This document shows positions 10,909 through 24,818 of a stretch of 64,000 nt of DNA, in pieces. Source of the stretch: Perca fluviatilis (Eukaryota; Chordata; Actinopteri; Perciformes; Percidae); the NCBI RefSeq assembly GCF_010015445.1, contig NC_053120.1, positions 11,482,097-11,546,096 on the forward strand. The letters are read 5' to 3'. Position 1 is the stretch's first letter. Each line of letters opens with the position of its first letter. The notes under the pieces were generated by a model that was not told where the DNA came from, ran no database searches, and was given only the letters and a program-made list of their open reading frames with translations. The translations under genes and the position numbers were made by a program.

Positions 10909-13151
10909 ACAATTTCATGATATTGTGATGAAAGTCTGCTCACCTCTCCTCAGCAAGAGTGAGGGATAAAGGATGCAAAACAGCAATCCACTTAGAAAAC
11001 TAGATCACATATAATATAGACATTTATTCTTAATTCTGCTCTTCCAGCAGTATAATGAAGACTCCAGAGATATTGTGGCCTCAGGGGTAGAATAAGGGTC
11101 AAAGGTCATATAAGACAGGCAGCTCATCATGATATTCATCTCACTTGGTGATTTTTGGGCTCAGACATAGCCTATGTTTCTTTTTCTTTGACTATCCCAT
11201 TACAGTATTTTGTGAAACCTAATCTATTTTACGACATTTGAAAAGTTGCAATGCTGTTTCTCTACCTTACTTCAGCTGTTTAGGATGTTGACTTTTTGCT
11301 TGGGAAATGTAGCTTAACCCTTAGTCCTTAAAAACGAAATTGAGTATCTTTTTAAGACACGAAAAAGTCAGCCAGAGACAGCTTTTTTCAACCCAATCAT
11401 AGAGCTAACATTAGCTTAATTAGCTAGCTAGCTGCAGCTGATAAAATCTGCTAGCAACAGTTCTCATTTCAGACGGCAAATTGATGCAGAGGCTGCTTTG
11501 TCCGTCTGAATCAAAGACTCATTGTTTTTTAAAATGATTATAAATATAGATGGTAAATCTGCCACCGTTAATCACTGTAAACTAAAAATTTGGTGCAAGA
11601 ATGGTAAGCTTGACATGTGTAACAGCCACTGCTAGGAATGGTAACTTCACCACATAATAATTTACATGGCCTGTCACCATGATTATGCTTTTTTAGGTCA
11701 GGAAACTTATTTTGATTTCTAAATGACCCTCTTTTTCTGTATTAGATTGAATCAACACACACCCACAATCGCAACGATAGCTCCATCGATTTGATTATGT
11801 TACTTAGATTAATACACTGGTAGATGTGAACACACACATTAACCTCTGCAGAAATAATCATCTGTCACCAGAAATATGGCAGAAATATATGTGGATTTGT
11901 GGAGGATTTATGGCAGTCATTTAGGGTGAGGTTTACAGTTGCATGAGTTGAGGAGGAAAAGCATGGCTGATGAAAAATAGTCTGTCAATCTGTCCGCCCT
12001 GGGTAGAATCTCAAACCCTGGAATCTGACGGGAAGAATGAAATATTATGTGAAGTGTGAAATATTCCAGTGGTGAAATATTCTGCTCTGTCTGTCCTCAT
12101 TATCTGTCTCTCTCTGTCCGCCTCTCTTTTTTGTCTCACTTTCTACCTTTCTCTCCACTGACTGCTCTCTTCATCTCTCTGCCCTCCCAGTCTCTCTTTG
12201 TCTCTTTCTGTCTGTCTCTTTCTATTTCGCGCAATGCTGCAGGGAGTTATTCAGCATCAAATTAGTCACAGTTTTCACAATGAAAGAGGAGAGGAAGGAG
12301 ACAGATTGGAGAGTAAGGAGATGGTGAGAAAGCATTACCTATCTGTATGTTTTTTTTTTGTTTCCTGATGACTAAGATTTATTTTAGATTTATAAAGAGT
12401 GAAGTAGAATAATAACATTGACATAATTGAGAAAAGGGTTGTGAAGGTCACTACAACTCAACATATTGCACCCAAAGGAAATTCTATAAAATGTGATGCG
12501 ATGGACTATATAAAAACCTTAACAACTCATCGACTCATAGATGTGTTTTACTAGAACAAGCTCAGCACCAGGCCTCTCATAAACATTGAGAAGGCTGTGA
12601 ATAGCATGGAACCTAATTCATTTAATTTGACTTTACACGAAATGAAAGTAGAGAGCTGAATTTCATTTAATTTGCATGGCACAGAGTGGGGATGATTTGT
12701 AGCACAAACTATGAAGTTATTAGGGCTGAGATACAATAGCTGACTCAAATAAAAGTGGACAGAAAAAACAGAGCGTAGTGCATTTGGTCTGCTAGTAATT
12801 GGTTAGATTTGTACCAAATCTGATTTGCTGTTGCCAATAAGTAAAAGTTGATAACCAGGACAGGAACTGGAAATGGTAATCTTTATACAGAGTATCTGCA
12901 GTCTCGCAAAGTCTTAAAAACATGAATTCCTCAATTAAAGGCATCAAAAAAAACGTGTTAATACTATTTTGAAAAATCTTAAATATTTTCTCTTGCCCGC
13001 TGTAGGCAGTACTCTAAGATATAAAATGTTGTATATCTGTCGAAAGACGTTACCTATAAACTAAAAGATTGTTTAAAAAAAAAACTGTTTTTACAGTGGA
13101 TTATCCATGCAGAATTACTTTTTTTGTGGAGTTTCAGTCAGCACTAGAGAT
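10909..13151. other. Intergenic, no gene seen
   Basis: AT-rich sequence with a TCTC-rich pyrimidine tract at about 12088-12230. No supported gene. Confidence 0.45.
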
Positions 13152-13154
13152 TCT

Positions 13155-14009
13155 GGGCTAGATTTACTAACACTAGCGCAGTTTGCGCTGCGTCCGTTTA
13201 TGCGAGTTCGGTAATAGCGCACGCTATGCTTCCACATTTTGCGTAGTATTTATCAACCCTGACACCCATCAGGCAATCAGCGTCTTTCTCCGCCCACTAG
13301 ACCGTAAATTGCGCTGTAGCAAAGCGGTAATTGTGCTATGATATGGCTGAGTGCAGACTGCGATATTCCCACTGCTGATGCAATGACTGTTTGAAATGAT
13401 CCTGATGCCAATATTTGTAATGTAGGGAGGAGTTTAACAACTGCTGGAATGGGATATGAACGCTGAGTGGGAGATTCAATTTCATCTTTGATTTCTTCCA
13501 GTAACTCTAATATTGCACGGCTGCTTGATCCGTAACGCTAAATGATGTTGTGTTCACTGACAAAGTGTGATTCTTGTGTTTAAAAATATTTTCAGCCTCG
13601 CCTATGTCTTCGTCTTGCTCAAATTACTGTTGCCATTTCACCAGCGGCATAAAGGTCTACGAGGAAACTCGATTGCGGCTGGTTTAGACCTGCTTTTAAG
13701 AGGCGGAGAATTTCCCCCGCAGAATAGAGGCGCGCTCCTACCGACAGTCTTTGTAAATACCACGGAATATATAATTAGGTGCACTTTGCGCTTATCCTCC
13801 CACCTTTTTGGGTGGAACTCCCACTTTCCCCACGACCCTCCCACGAACGCATATTGAAAGCGCAACTTGTCTCTTCTCGCTCATGTGGCAGACAATCTGC
13901 CATTTTACCCAAGTGCGCCCTGTTTGTAAATAGCCCGCATCGGTTACGTCCGTCTTTGCGACCAATTAGCGCCTGGAAACAGGCGCAAACGGCTTGATAA
14001 ATCTAGCCC
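13155..14009 (-). mobile_element. PIF/Harbinger element, deleted, with transposase relic
   Basis: Inverted ends GGGCTAGATTTA (13155 on, and the reverse complement ending at 14009) are flanked by TCT on both sides (13152-13154, 14010-14012), a 3-bp duplication as in PIF/Harbinger. The 855-bp interior carries a short transposase fragment on the minus strand (separate entry). It is too short for a full transposase plus Myb-like gene, so it is an internally deleted copy. The end sequences are GC-rich words such as GCGCAGTTTGCGC. The usual TWA target is not met by TCT, a minor inconsistency. Confidence 0.82.
13272..13547 (-). pseudogene. HARBI1-like transposase fragment
   Basis: The minus-strand frame between two stops contains RYGSSSRAILELLEEI near its start and, after TQRSYPIP, the block LQILASGSFQTVIASAVG followed by ISQSALSHII. 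This matches the N-terminal helix-turn-helix part of PIF/Harbinger transposases and HARBI1 (pattern: ..LRFLATGSFQ..VGD..GISQ..VSRVI). The frame ends at a TGA after GGERR and the DDE catalytic core is absent. There is no start codon or exon context, so it is a dead relic and not a host gene. Confidence 0.8.
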
Positions 14010-14012
14010 TCT

Positions 14013-15685
14013 ATGTTTTATTGGTTAATGCATCAATGCATTTTCTACTGATTATTTGGGTCCAGGTTATGTTAGTTTGATTATTTATATGAACTAGAAA
14101 GCTAAGAAATATTAGAAAACATATCATATGATAATATATAATGCTGGGTTATATTGTCCCCAGTGATTTTTGTCAGTTTAGATAAAATTGTCTTTAAAAA
14201 GTCTTACATTTAACTTGGTAAAGTTAAGAGTTAATATAACCCTGATCAACTAGGACATTAACAATCTGATAACCAAAACAAAAAACAATTAGACATCTCG
14301 ACAAGTCCTGCATTGTGTCAATATCCCAGATAAAATCGGATGATGCAAAGTGTTCTCAGTGTAGTGCAATGAGTGTGTTGTGAGTTTCATTCATGATTGT
14401 TGATCTGTTATCAAAGGAATCAAGTTGCCGTTCTGAACTTCTTGTCTTCGTAAGTATGTTTTTCTTTTGTTTAGAATCACATAGTGGATTAAAAGTAATG
14501 AAATACAAATTATTGTTACAATTCAACAGAAAGAATACAATTACAGTAAAGGAAGATAATAACATAAATAAAAATGTCAAATAATTAAATTCAGGCTATG
14601 AATAGAGAACAAAAACCTGAACAAAATAGCAAGAAATACATGTTCAATGTAAATTTGCAGTACTGCTGTATGCTATCAACGCTGTGTAAGACATTTCGAT
14701 TTTCAAAGCTCAATTCCTTTTGAAAAGTCAGTGTCAACACATCCCAGCTGGACTCGGCCCCGGTCAGGTTTGACTCACTGTGCTATTGTTACGGGCCTTC
14801 TACTCAGGCAGCTTAGCTTAGCAATGAGAACTGACAACCCCCCGAGATGCCCTCCACTTTTCAGACTTGCATCATTTGAGTTACAGGAGCAGCAATTCTG
14901 CACCTGCCTGGTTCCAGTGTGGAGGAGATTTCAGATTCACTAATGAAACGTCTCTTTAATAAATGTACTTGGACTAGTTGGTCCAGAATGAGATGACTCT
15001 CAGTGATCAGGCCTGAAATCATGGTGCAGTGAGCAGGGTGCTGTCCATGGTGCTGATCAGCCACTGCGGTCCATGGTGTTGACAGCAACACTGCAATGCT
15101 TGACTGCCTTTATCCAAGTGCAGCACTCACAAAAGCACCTTCTGCAAGTTTTTTTGCTGATGTAATTGATCGTGTCATCTCTTTCCTCTCAGGGTGAACC
15201 CCATCCCCATCTTGAACATATGAGCCCTCTGCCTGCCAGCCTGATAGACAGTCACGCCATATACAGAGTTAATTCAAAAGCTTGCTCCTGAATGAGATGA
15301 AAGATTGTATTTGTGCTAGTGACTTGAACCGATTCCCTTGACGCTGTGACACTTGATGCGCTGTAGCTTCTTTTTCTTTTGAATTTTAGTAGGAAATGAG
15401 ATTTTTTCCGCATTTCTAGCTAACCAGAAAGCACCAGAAAGTGTCTGGAACTTTTTAGGAGACACACATTTTGTGAAGCACACACCCACACACAAACGCA
15501 CACAGAAACACCCCTTCCTCCCTGCCTCCCTCTACCACACACATCCACACACAACGTGTGCATGTGCATGCACAGACACACACAAAATAACACAGACAGA
15601 ATAATGAAAATATCTCTGCACTCATGCTGTGATGAGAGCTTGCAAGTGGAAAATAATGACATCTATTGGGAGTCAAGCATCCATC
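14013..15685. other. Intergenic, no gene seen
   Basis: AT-rich sequence, then an ACACAC-rich imperfect stretch from about 15463 to 15595. No exon-like structure found. Confidence 0.45.
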
Positions 15686-15690
15686 TATGC

Positions 15691-15715
15691 AACACACACA
15701 CACACACACACACAA
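15691..15715. repeat. (AC)n microsatellite
   Basis: Uninterrupted AC run. A short (AT)n run follows at about 15960-15981. Confidence 0.9.
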
Positions 15716-16693
15716 ATGCACATGTGCACAAAAAGGTTGAAAAAATACACTAATTCTCCTGCGCATGTTATGCATATTGGATTGACAGTTCTACCAGTCT
15801 TTTTAGTTCAAGTTGATTCAGTGTGTTTGGCTGGCATGTAAGTGGTAGTGCTGTGGAAATTAACAGGACGTACATCTCTTTCTGAGTCATGCGCTACAAA
15901 AGAAATAAATCTGCCAAATGTTATTGCAGCTAACTTGCGTGTACCAGAGAGTAATTTGGTATATATATATATATATATATAAAAGAGTTCCAGTCGGTGT
16001 CCGGTCTATTTTTTAATTTGATAAGTTGTGCTTTTATTACATCTCAGAGTCTTCTCTCCAACTGGCGCCTCCACAACAAGAAAAGTAATCCCAACTGCAA
16101 CGTAAAGATAAGGATTCACTGTACGCCAGGGGATAATCTTCTGATACTGTGTTGTGTAGCAGCAGGCTGTGCAGTACAGGTAGCATGTGGTAGTCATTTA
16201 AAAGCCCCATTACCTGGCAAGTAGACAGCCGTAGTACTGTGGATTTTCCAAATTATTGCACCTAAGAGAGGCAGGGGTTACCAGCAACAGTGCAACAGGA
16301 GATAGCTTTTCCCTGAGTGAGTCACTTTGACATTTAGAAGGAGAAACGGATTGGAGTAGTGAGTTGGACAGGTTGTATTAAAAGACTGCTTTAAGACAAA
16401 ATTGTTCTTGTCCTCGGAAACAGCAGTTTGAGAAAACATCAAAAATATCGCCAACAAGATTAATTCATTAGCTATTCTGGAGCTTTTGATCGTATCAAAT
16501 AATCTTTAGATGCAGTTTGACTGTACTTGTCATGGAATTGTAAAGCTTTGCATTTGGCAAAACTGTAAAAATTAACATCTACAATTTCAATGACAAGTTG
16601 GCAGAAGTCCTCTGAGAACAGCTACTAAATGGACCTTGTGAGATTGTTTTCTCAGCTATTATCACAGTGTTGTCAGACAGACCATGGATTTAA

Positions 16694-17285
16694 AGGAACA
16701 CGCCGACGTATTGGCAGTTTAGCTTATTCACAGTAACCCCCAGAGTAAGACAAGTCGATACATACCCTTCTCGTGTCCGTGCGTGTTGTAACGCTGTCTG
16801 ACGGTTCCACCGGTAGCTTAGCCTAGCACAGAACCTGCAGGTAACTGGTTCCAACTAGCCTACTGCTCCGAATAAGCCACACAGCCATCTTCTATCCGTA
16901 AACAAACCGAGAACTATATTCTCAGACAGGCTTGCTGCGAGCATATTACTCCGCCCAAGTACTATATTCTTCCGCCTGAGAATATAGTTCCCGGTTTGTT
17001 TAGGGATAGAAGGTGGCTGTGTCTCATGTTACGTTGTTTTTTGTACACGCTGTGACTCTACAAATCACAACATGTAAATAGGAACATGTTGGCGTTATTT
17101 TGTCACTTATTCGGAGCAGTAGGATTGTTGGAACCAGTTACCTGCCTGTTCTGTGCTGGCCTGATGCTGCTCAGCCGTCAGACAGCCCTACAGCATGCAT
17201 GGAGATGAGAAGGGTATGTATCGACTTGTCTAACTCTGGGGGTTACAGTGAATAAGCTAAATTCCCAATAAGTCGGCGTGTTCCT
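16694..17285. mobile_element. TTAA-flanked foldback MITE
   Basis: TTAA at 16690-16693 and 17286-17289 bound a 592-bp element. Its arms are long inverted repeats: AGGAACACGCCGAC at the left, GTCGGCGTGTTCCT at the right. The match continues for about 70 bases through the words around GGGGGTTAC and GTATGTATCGACTTGTCT. The centre also pairs (GAGAATATAGTTC...GAACTATATTCTC). No coding frame. It is consistent with a piggyBac-type MITE. Confidence 0.85.
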
Positions 17286-17289
17286 TTAA

Positions 17290-18245
17290 GAGATTCATAT
17301 TAATATGCTTATAACGAAACACTGGAAGAGGTTAGGTGAGACCATAAGGAAATAATTACTGCTTTCTGTTTCACCAAGCCGTTCCCACTACCATCTCGTC
17401 TGTTGGTTTTACCTGCATTTAAAAAAAAAATAAAAGGCCAGTCCATCAACACAGCAGGGTTGGATATGTGAAGTAATCTTCTAAAACGCGGAGTCACACA
17501 CCTTCCTGTTACTGTTTAGCCTACCCCAAAATCATCACGCCAGAAGATAAACTGATTAGGACCATGATAACTGCCTGCAGTTGTAAAATTCTGTCTCTAA
17601 GTATTATAAACCGCTGTACAGGGTTTTGCTGTATGGTACTCCTTCAAACTCACGGATCTGTTAATTGGGAGTTCATGTATTGTTATTTACAAGATGCTGC
17701 TGTGGCTTGAAACAACACAAGATATCCCAAAATGTAGGGTAAGCACTGAAACATGTTGCAAAGCTGGAGGACAAAAACGATCAAAATGTTCAATCATGCT
17801 TCAGTTGTCCTTTGACATAGACCTCAACGAGAGATGCAGCCATTCTCCAAGCATCACTTTATTTCTGTCGCCTTTCAAATCAAAGTAGTAGAGAACTGGG
17901 AAGCTTTGAATGCTTGCAATCAGCTTCTCGTCCATTTTTACCGACCATTGTTCATGAAACAAAATTACAGTGATGGGGGTACAAAGAAGTGTGAGAATTT
18001 GATAGGTTGGTGACAGCCTATTGATTCAGAGAAGTTTAGTTGTGGCCAACTGTTTGTCTTTTGACAAGACTGTGCATCATCCGCACACCGGCCAAGTTTG
18101 GTTACTAAGCTCTGAAGGAAAATAAATAGTTTTCACAGTGACATGCTGATAATGTTGCTTGAAGTGCAATATAATGGATTTTTTTTCTTTCTTTTTTTAC
18201 AGCAGTAAAAGGCAGCAAGTGTGTGTTGTATGAATACTAAAAACA
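17290..18245. other. Intergenic, no gene seen
   Basis: No supported gene, RNA or structured repeat apart from short A and T runs. Confidence 0.45.
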
Positions 18246-18259
18246 GACTCACAAGCCAC

Positions 18260-18600
18260 CACAGACTGATCTCATAAAGTGGCGTATGTATGACACGCCA
18301 GTTTGTATGCCGTTTTTGCGTTTTTACAGGACTTTCACCCAGGAGAGCCGGGATTGCGTCCCGCGTGTGGCGTTTGTCAACCGTTTTTTTATTTATTTTT
18401 TTATTATTATTTTCATAGTTTTTATAAGACTTCCCCAATGTTTCTTTCCTAAACCCAACCGTTTATTGTTTTCCTAAGCGTGTGACGTTGGTCACTGTCG
18501 TGATTTTGTCGTTTTTTTATGTTACTAAAGCCTTTCCCAATGTTCTTTTCCTAAACCCAACCTTTGTTTTTATTTTACACGCGTGTGACGTTCGCGCGAT
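18260..18600. repeat. Interspersed repeat with internal direct duplication
   Basis: The words CCCAATGTTTCTTTCC / TCCTAAACCCAACC and CGTGTGACGTT recur in two units (about 18433-18495 and 18536-18592). This motif set is typical of a widespread fish repeat, from memory. No inverted ends were identified. Confidence 0.5.
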
Positions 18601-19249
18601 AGTACGGCACGTTCTCGCGATAAGACACCACATAACTAAACAAATGAAGCAAAAAATTAAAACAAACCAAGTAAAACACATTCGTCACTCTGTCTTATAT
18701 ATATGTGTAGTTCTCTTTATCACTCCTAATCAGTCTATCAGTCAGTGTTTACCGTTCCATTAAATGTTGTCAAACCTTGTTAATGTCACACTGGATTGTG
18801 TGTCTGGGAGTGTTCTGGAGTAGCAGGGTACAGACTGCTCTGAGTCAGCAGACAAGAGTAAATGCTAAATGCCAGCAGCTCAGTAATGAAAAACTGTCTG
18901 AAGCTGTCACAGGCAGCCTGGACCAAATGCGCCAGTTTGATTAAGACACCTATCGTCTGTGTCCCACCAAACACAAAACAGACTGCGCTCTAAAAAGGTC
19001 AAGTTTAAACAAAAAAAAAAGTGTGTGAAATTTACCCAGTGTGATCTCTGCATTTCACAATGTATTGCAATGTGTTAAACAAGTTGAAGTTTGCAGACGT
19101 TAGTCTGTATGTGAGTACTTCTCTGAACATTAAACTGCCTCATTATACAGAAGACGATCAAAATGATTTTGCTTGCGTTTACTGTAGGTCTCAGACAAAC
19201 TTTAGGGTTTTTAAACCGGTTTTATCCAACTCTTCCGGACCCTATGTTC

Positions 19250-19560
19250 CCTAAACTATGACCCCAGCAACAATTCCAGTTTTCAGCGTGGCATACTGGT
19301 ATTCTAAAATCTTTGGACTCATTATTCATTCATACTATATATATCAAGCGTATTCATATCTTCCCCTTACCGTTTATACCTTCCGTTTGTTTCTATTTAT
19401 TCAATGTATTATTGTTCATTCTGTATATACTTTAAGCACTTTACTGCTTTTGGCATTTCTGGTTAGAGGCTACCCTGCATTCTGTCGTCTCATTACCTGT
19501 ACTCTGTGCAACGACGATGAAGTTGAATCTAATCTAAATCTAAAGTTAAATTTGTTTATC
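19250..19560 (+). mobile_element. LINE 3' end (L2/CR1-like), truncated
   Basis: The + strand ends ACGATGAAGTTGAATC followed by TAATCTAAATCTAAA, a short tandem ATCTAA-type tail preceded by a T-rich 3' UTR and CTGTACTCTGTGCAA. Fish L2/CR1-clade LINEs end this way (known family feature). No protein-coding part is present; it is a 5'-truncated insertion. Confidence 0.65.
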
Positions 19561-21107
19561 TGGCCCCACCCGTGCAACCAACAAACTCACGTTGTTTTCA
19601 TGAAGAAGTCAATCAATAATTGGCTTTTTTCCATCACGAGTAGTTTTCCACACAACAGCAGAGCACAGTGAAGGTTGTTACTGTGCTCAGGAGTTAGAAG
19701 CAGCAACCTGTCACCTGCAGCTCATCATCTATTGGCTCATTGTGGCTACTTCTTGTTCCACTGCTTCCTGCAATGATTAAAACTGATCCGCTGTCAAAAA
19801 ATTACATAAATTATTGTTGTCTTGTTTGATGGATGCACTTTTTTGTTGTTGCTCCATAGCACTACTAGTAGTCCAAAACTTCAGAGGGTACCTTTAACCA
19901 CATTGTTATCGCATCATAAAGCCGATTTATTTTTCTAACGCGAGTTGTGATTTTGGATAGCGCAGACAGACTATGTCGACCTGCCCATATCGGCGTCAGA
20001 TCAAAGAAAAGCTTGTGTCATTCTGGAGGACATGGACAAACAATATGTTTGGAATTTTAATTTGGAGGACTTGTTGGGATGTCTCTTCCACATACTATTC
20101 TTTGTCTTGTGCTTTGTTTGGCCGCCATGCTGTTTGATTATTGATTAGATGTACAAAATCTCTTTCTTTCTCTCCACATACTGTAAAGTCACCTGAGACT
20201 GTTGTGATAAAGGGCTTTATAAATGAATGATACTAAAGTTGAAATTATTATGTTCTGTTCTTTTACACTACAGTCATATTTTATTCGGTTTGAGTATTGT
20301 ACAGTATATTTCCAATCTTACTGTATGCTTTTTTTTTATCATTTGGCTTCAACCAGCAGTTTTCAGTCCAGCGCTCTAATTTCCATGATGACTATGAAAC
20401 GTTTCCTTCTTCTATTTTTTTTGGTCTTTGTTGTTTAATTTCCGTCAGACCAGAACCCATTTTGGTTTTCGGACGATTGTCATCTTAGTAACCACAGAAG
20501 CAAACCCCCACCGTGGTCGGCACCAGCCTCTCTTATCAAAGCCAGGGAAGCTACTTTGATTTAGCAGACAACACAGAGTCGGTAATGATGTTCTCAGTGG
20601 AGCACCCCCTCTGGAGTGATTGCGGGCCATGTTTGTTGGTGTTGTTTAGATGCATCAATCTCACCGCTGAATGGAGTGGGCTCCTGCTGCCACTATTCAG
20701 CATTCAAATTATCTTCCAGTCAATTAGTCATAAAGTTGGGAAGAAAAAATGATAGAGGAAGTTTTTTTTTTCTTTTTTAGGAATGACCTAAATCTGTTAT
20801 TTCAAAGCAGTGACATGCAATCTGTGACCAAAAAACAGAATGTCACCAGAGCAGACAGATAAAAGTCCCCTGCTGTTTTGCACAGAATTGGAGTTTACTT
20901 TTCATTTCAGACTGGGTTATTTAAGAGGAGAAAGTACAAACCACACACACACACACACACACACACACGTACACCCATTCTCACATATATGCATACCCTC
21001 TCACACACTGATGAGGGTAGAAAAATCTCATTAAGATCAAAGACTTATTTCTCTTAATGACTCATGTCATTGCAGCCCAAATACGCACACACACACACAC
21101 AAGCACA

Positions 21108-21145
<38 letters not shown>

Positions 21146-22440
21146 TACAGCAGAAAACTAATTAGGCTAGTTATTTTTAATTTATTTTTTTATTATTTTT
21201 AATTTATTTAATTTATTGCTGGTTCTGAAAGAGTTTTCTGAGTGTGTGTTCAGGATCAGGGCTACCCTACAACCTTATCATAACTTAGTCATATGTATTA
21301 TTATTTTGATATGGCCTAAAGGTGGATCATACGCAGTGATAGAAAGTAACTAATTCACTTATAACTACTGTACTTAATTACAGTTTTCAGGAACTTGTGG
21401 TTAACGTGAGTGTTTCTGTTTCATGCAACTTTATTGTAACAGTTCAGTAATCTGTTCAAGTGCTGCTGGAAAAGCCCAACCAAAGACCAATGGTATTACT
21501 AATATATAATATCTCACAGGTTTCTGTGCTTCATGACTTGATGCATCAATATTAACAATGTAATAATTTAATAATATTTCAGTCGCAGGGGCCAGTTTTC
21601 TGCAATATTAGTACTTTTCCTTTTGATACTTTAATTCATTTTAGTTGAAAATAATTCTGTACTTGTATTTAAGTAAGATTTTTAATGCACTTGTATTTAC
21701 ATTGTAGTATTGTCCATTTACTTAGGATCTGACTACTTCTTCCACCACTGCTCATAAGACAATACAAATCCTCCAAAATGGTTTCATAGGTGTTTTTCAA
21801 CGTCTCTCTGCTGTGTTATTTTGCTTTCTGTGTTCCTGCATGCAAGATAAACTGGAGATTAAAACACAACACACAGTAAAAAAATCTACATATTAGCTTG
21901 AAAAAGATTTCAGGGATCACATTAATGCATCCCCAGAGAAGGAAAAAATTGTTCTATTTAGCCAAATAGTTTTGTCAAACTTTTTGGCTCATTGCAACCC
22001 TCAAAACAAGACGTGCATTCTGATGTGTTGAATAGTGGCATCTGACAATGACTTTCTGTAATTATTTGACTTATTCTACTGCGGCTTTGGCTCACTTGCA
22101 CATAATTTCAAGGCACGTTTTGTATGTGTGTGTGTGGGTGTAAATTCCATCATTTAATGTGAAATACAACTCTGCCGTGCCACTGGGAAGGGAAATCATG
22201 TTAGATCGGTTCTTTCTCACATGAGCAGGGAGACTCGAGTCAAGTTAACGCTCTTCCCAGATGACTTACCCCAGACAACCATGTAGGTTTTAAGCCTGTT
22301 TTTTTTGTTCATTAAAGCCTCAGTAACCTAAGATGTATGAATCTGATTATGCTGTATGTATCAAAAACAGTCCCTGAACACCAAAACGACAATGTATGTT
22401 CTTTGTACCTGGCAACAAAGGGCTATTTCTCTCTGTCATT
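19561..22440. other. Intergenic with CA microsatellites and repeat copy
   Basis: It holds (CA)n at 20942-20968 and a compound CA tract at about 21086-21142. A fish repeat lies at about 21230-21760: a GCAGTGATAGAAAGTAACT start and a TCTTCCACCACTGCT end, with imperfect inverted ends; a diverged copy sits at 5166-5440. No gene seen. Confidence 0.5.
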
Positions 22441-22455
22441 CTCCAACATGGTGGC

Positions 22456-23887
<1,432 letters not shown>

Positions 23888-23924
<37 letters not shown>
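23888..23924. repeat. (GT)n microsatellite
   Basis: GT run of about 37 bp. Confidence 0.95.
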
Positions 23925-23929
<5 letters not shown>

Positions 23930-24240
23930 GGGGTTTCTTCCATTAATCTTCCATTTTCTTCCATTAATGCTTAATATCATGTACAGAGGACACAGCTCTC
24001 CATTTCCTCTCCAACAGCATTTACTTTAAGTGTTGAAACATCTATGATTTAAGTATCGAAGCGACTACATCATCATGTCTCCTGAATGTCGCTCATGTGC
24101 ATAATGATTTGGAACAACCACTTCAGTGATATCATGGCAAGTGTGCATACACGTCCTAAAATGCCTTTCATGTTTGGCTCTGAAATGCAATGTGCAAATG
24201 TCACACTTAAATGTAAATGTGTTCTATACTAGGAGTATGT

Positions 24241-24341
<101 letters not shown>

Positions 24342-24544
24342 CTTGTGCATTTGGATGGAAGTTGTCACATATTTATAGCATCCCCATTTTTCACTAAAAC
24401 AACAAGGTTTTAATATTCCACAGTTCATGCCATGCATTATAATACTGTCAGGCTGAGGGTCTTATCCATTCAAGTGAAGAGAATCCGACAGGTAGAAAAC
24501 TGGAGAGAGGGGGAGGGGGGTTGGGGGGATGACATGCAACACAC

Positions 24545-24599
<55 letters not shown>

Positions 24600-24604
24600 C
24601 ACCA

Positions 24605-24636
<32 letters not shown>
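24545..24636. repeat. Compound (CA)n microsatellite
   Basis: Two long CA runs separated by AAAACACCACCACA. It lies 200 bp after a GT array, so the transcript of either strand could form a long GU:CA-type hairpin between them. Confidence 0.9.
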
Positions 24637-24640
<4 letters not shown>

Positions 24641-24782
24641 AGTCACGCACACATGGGCTGACACACTTTCCTTGTTTCAGTCATTCACTGGCTGGCATTT
24701 CCTGGGGTTGCTCTCTCTCTCTGCATGAGCTTTTCACACTTCCTCTCTCCATGGCTGTAAGCAACACTGATCTGATGAAAAA

Positions 24783-24817
<35 letters not shown>

Positions 24818-24818
24818 T
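24783..24818. repeat. (GA)n microsatellite
   Basis: Purine GA run with one AAGA interruption. Confidence 0.9.

Noticed and set aside
13272..13547. A host HARBI1 gene
   Set aside because: The fragment lies inside transposon ends, lacks the catalytic core and starts after a stop codon.
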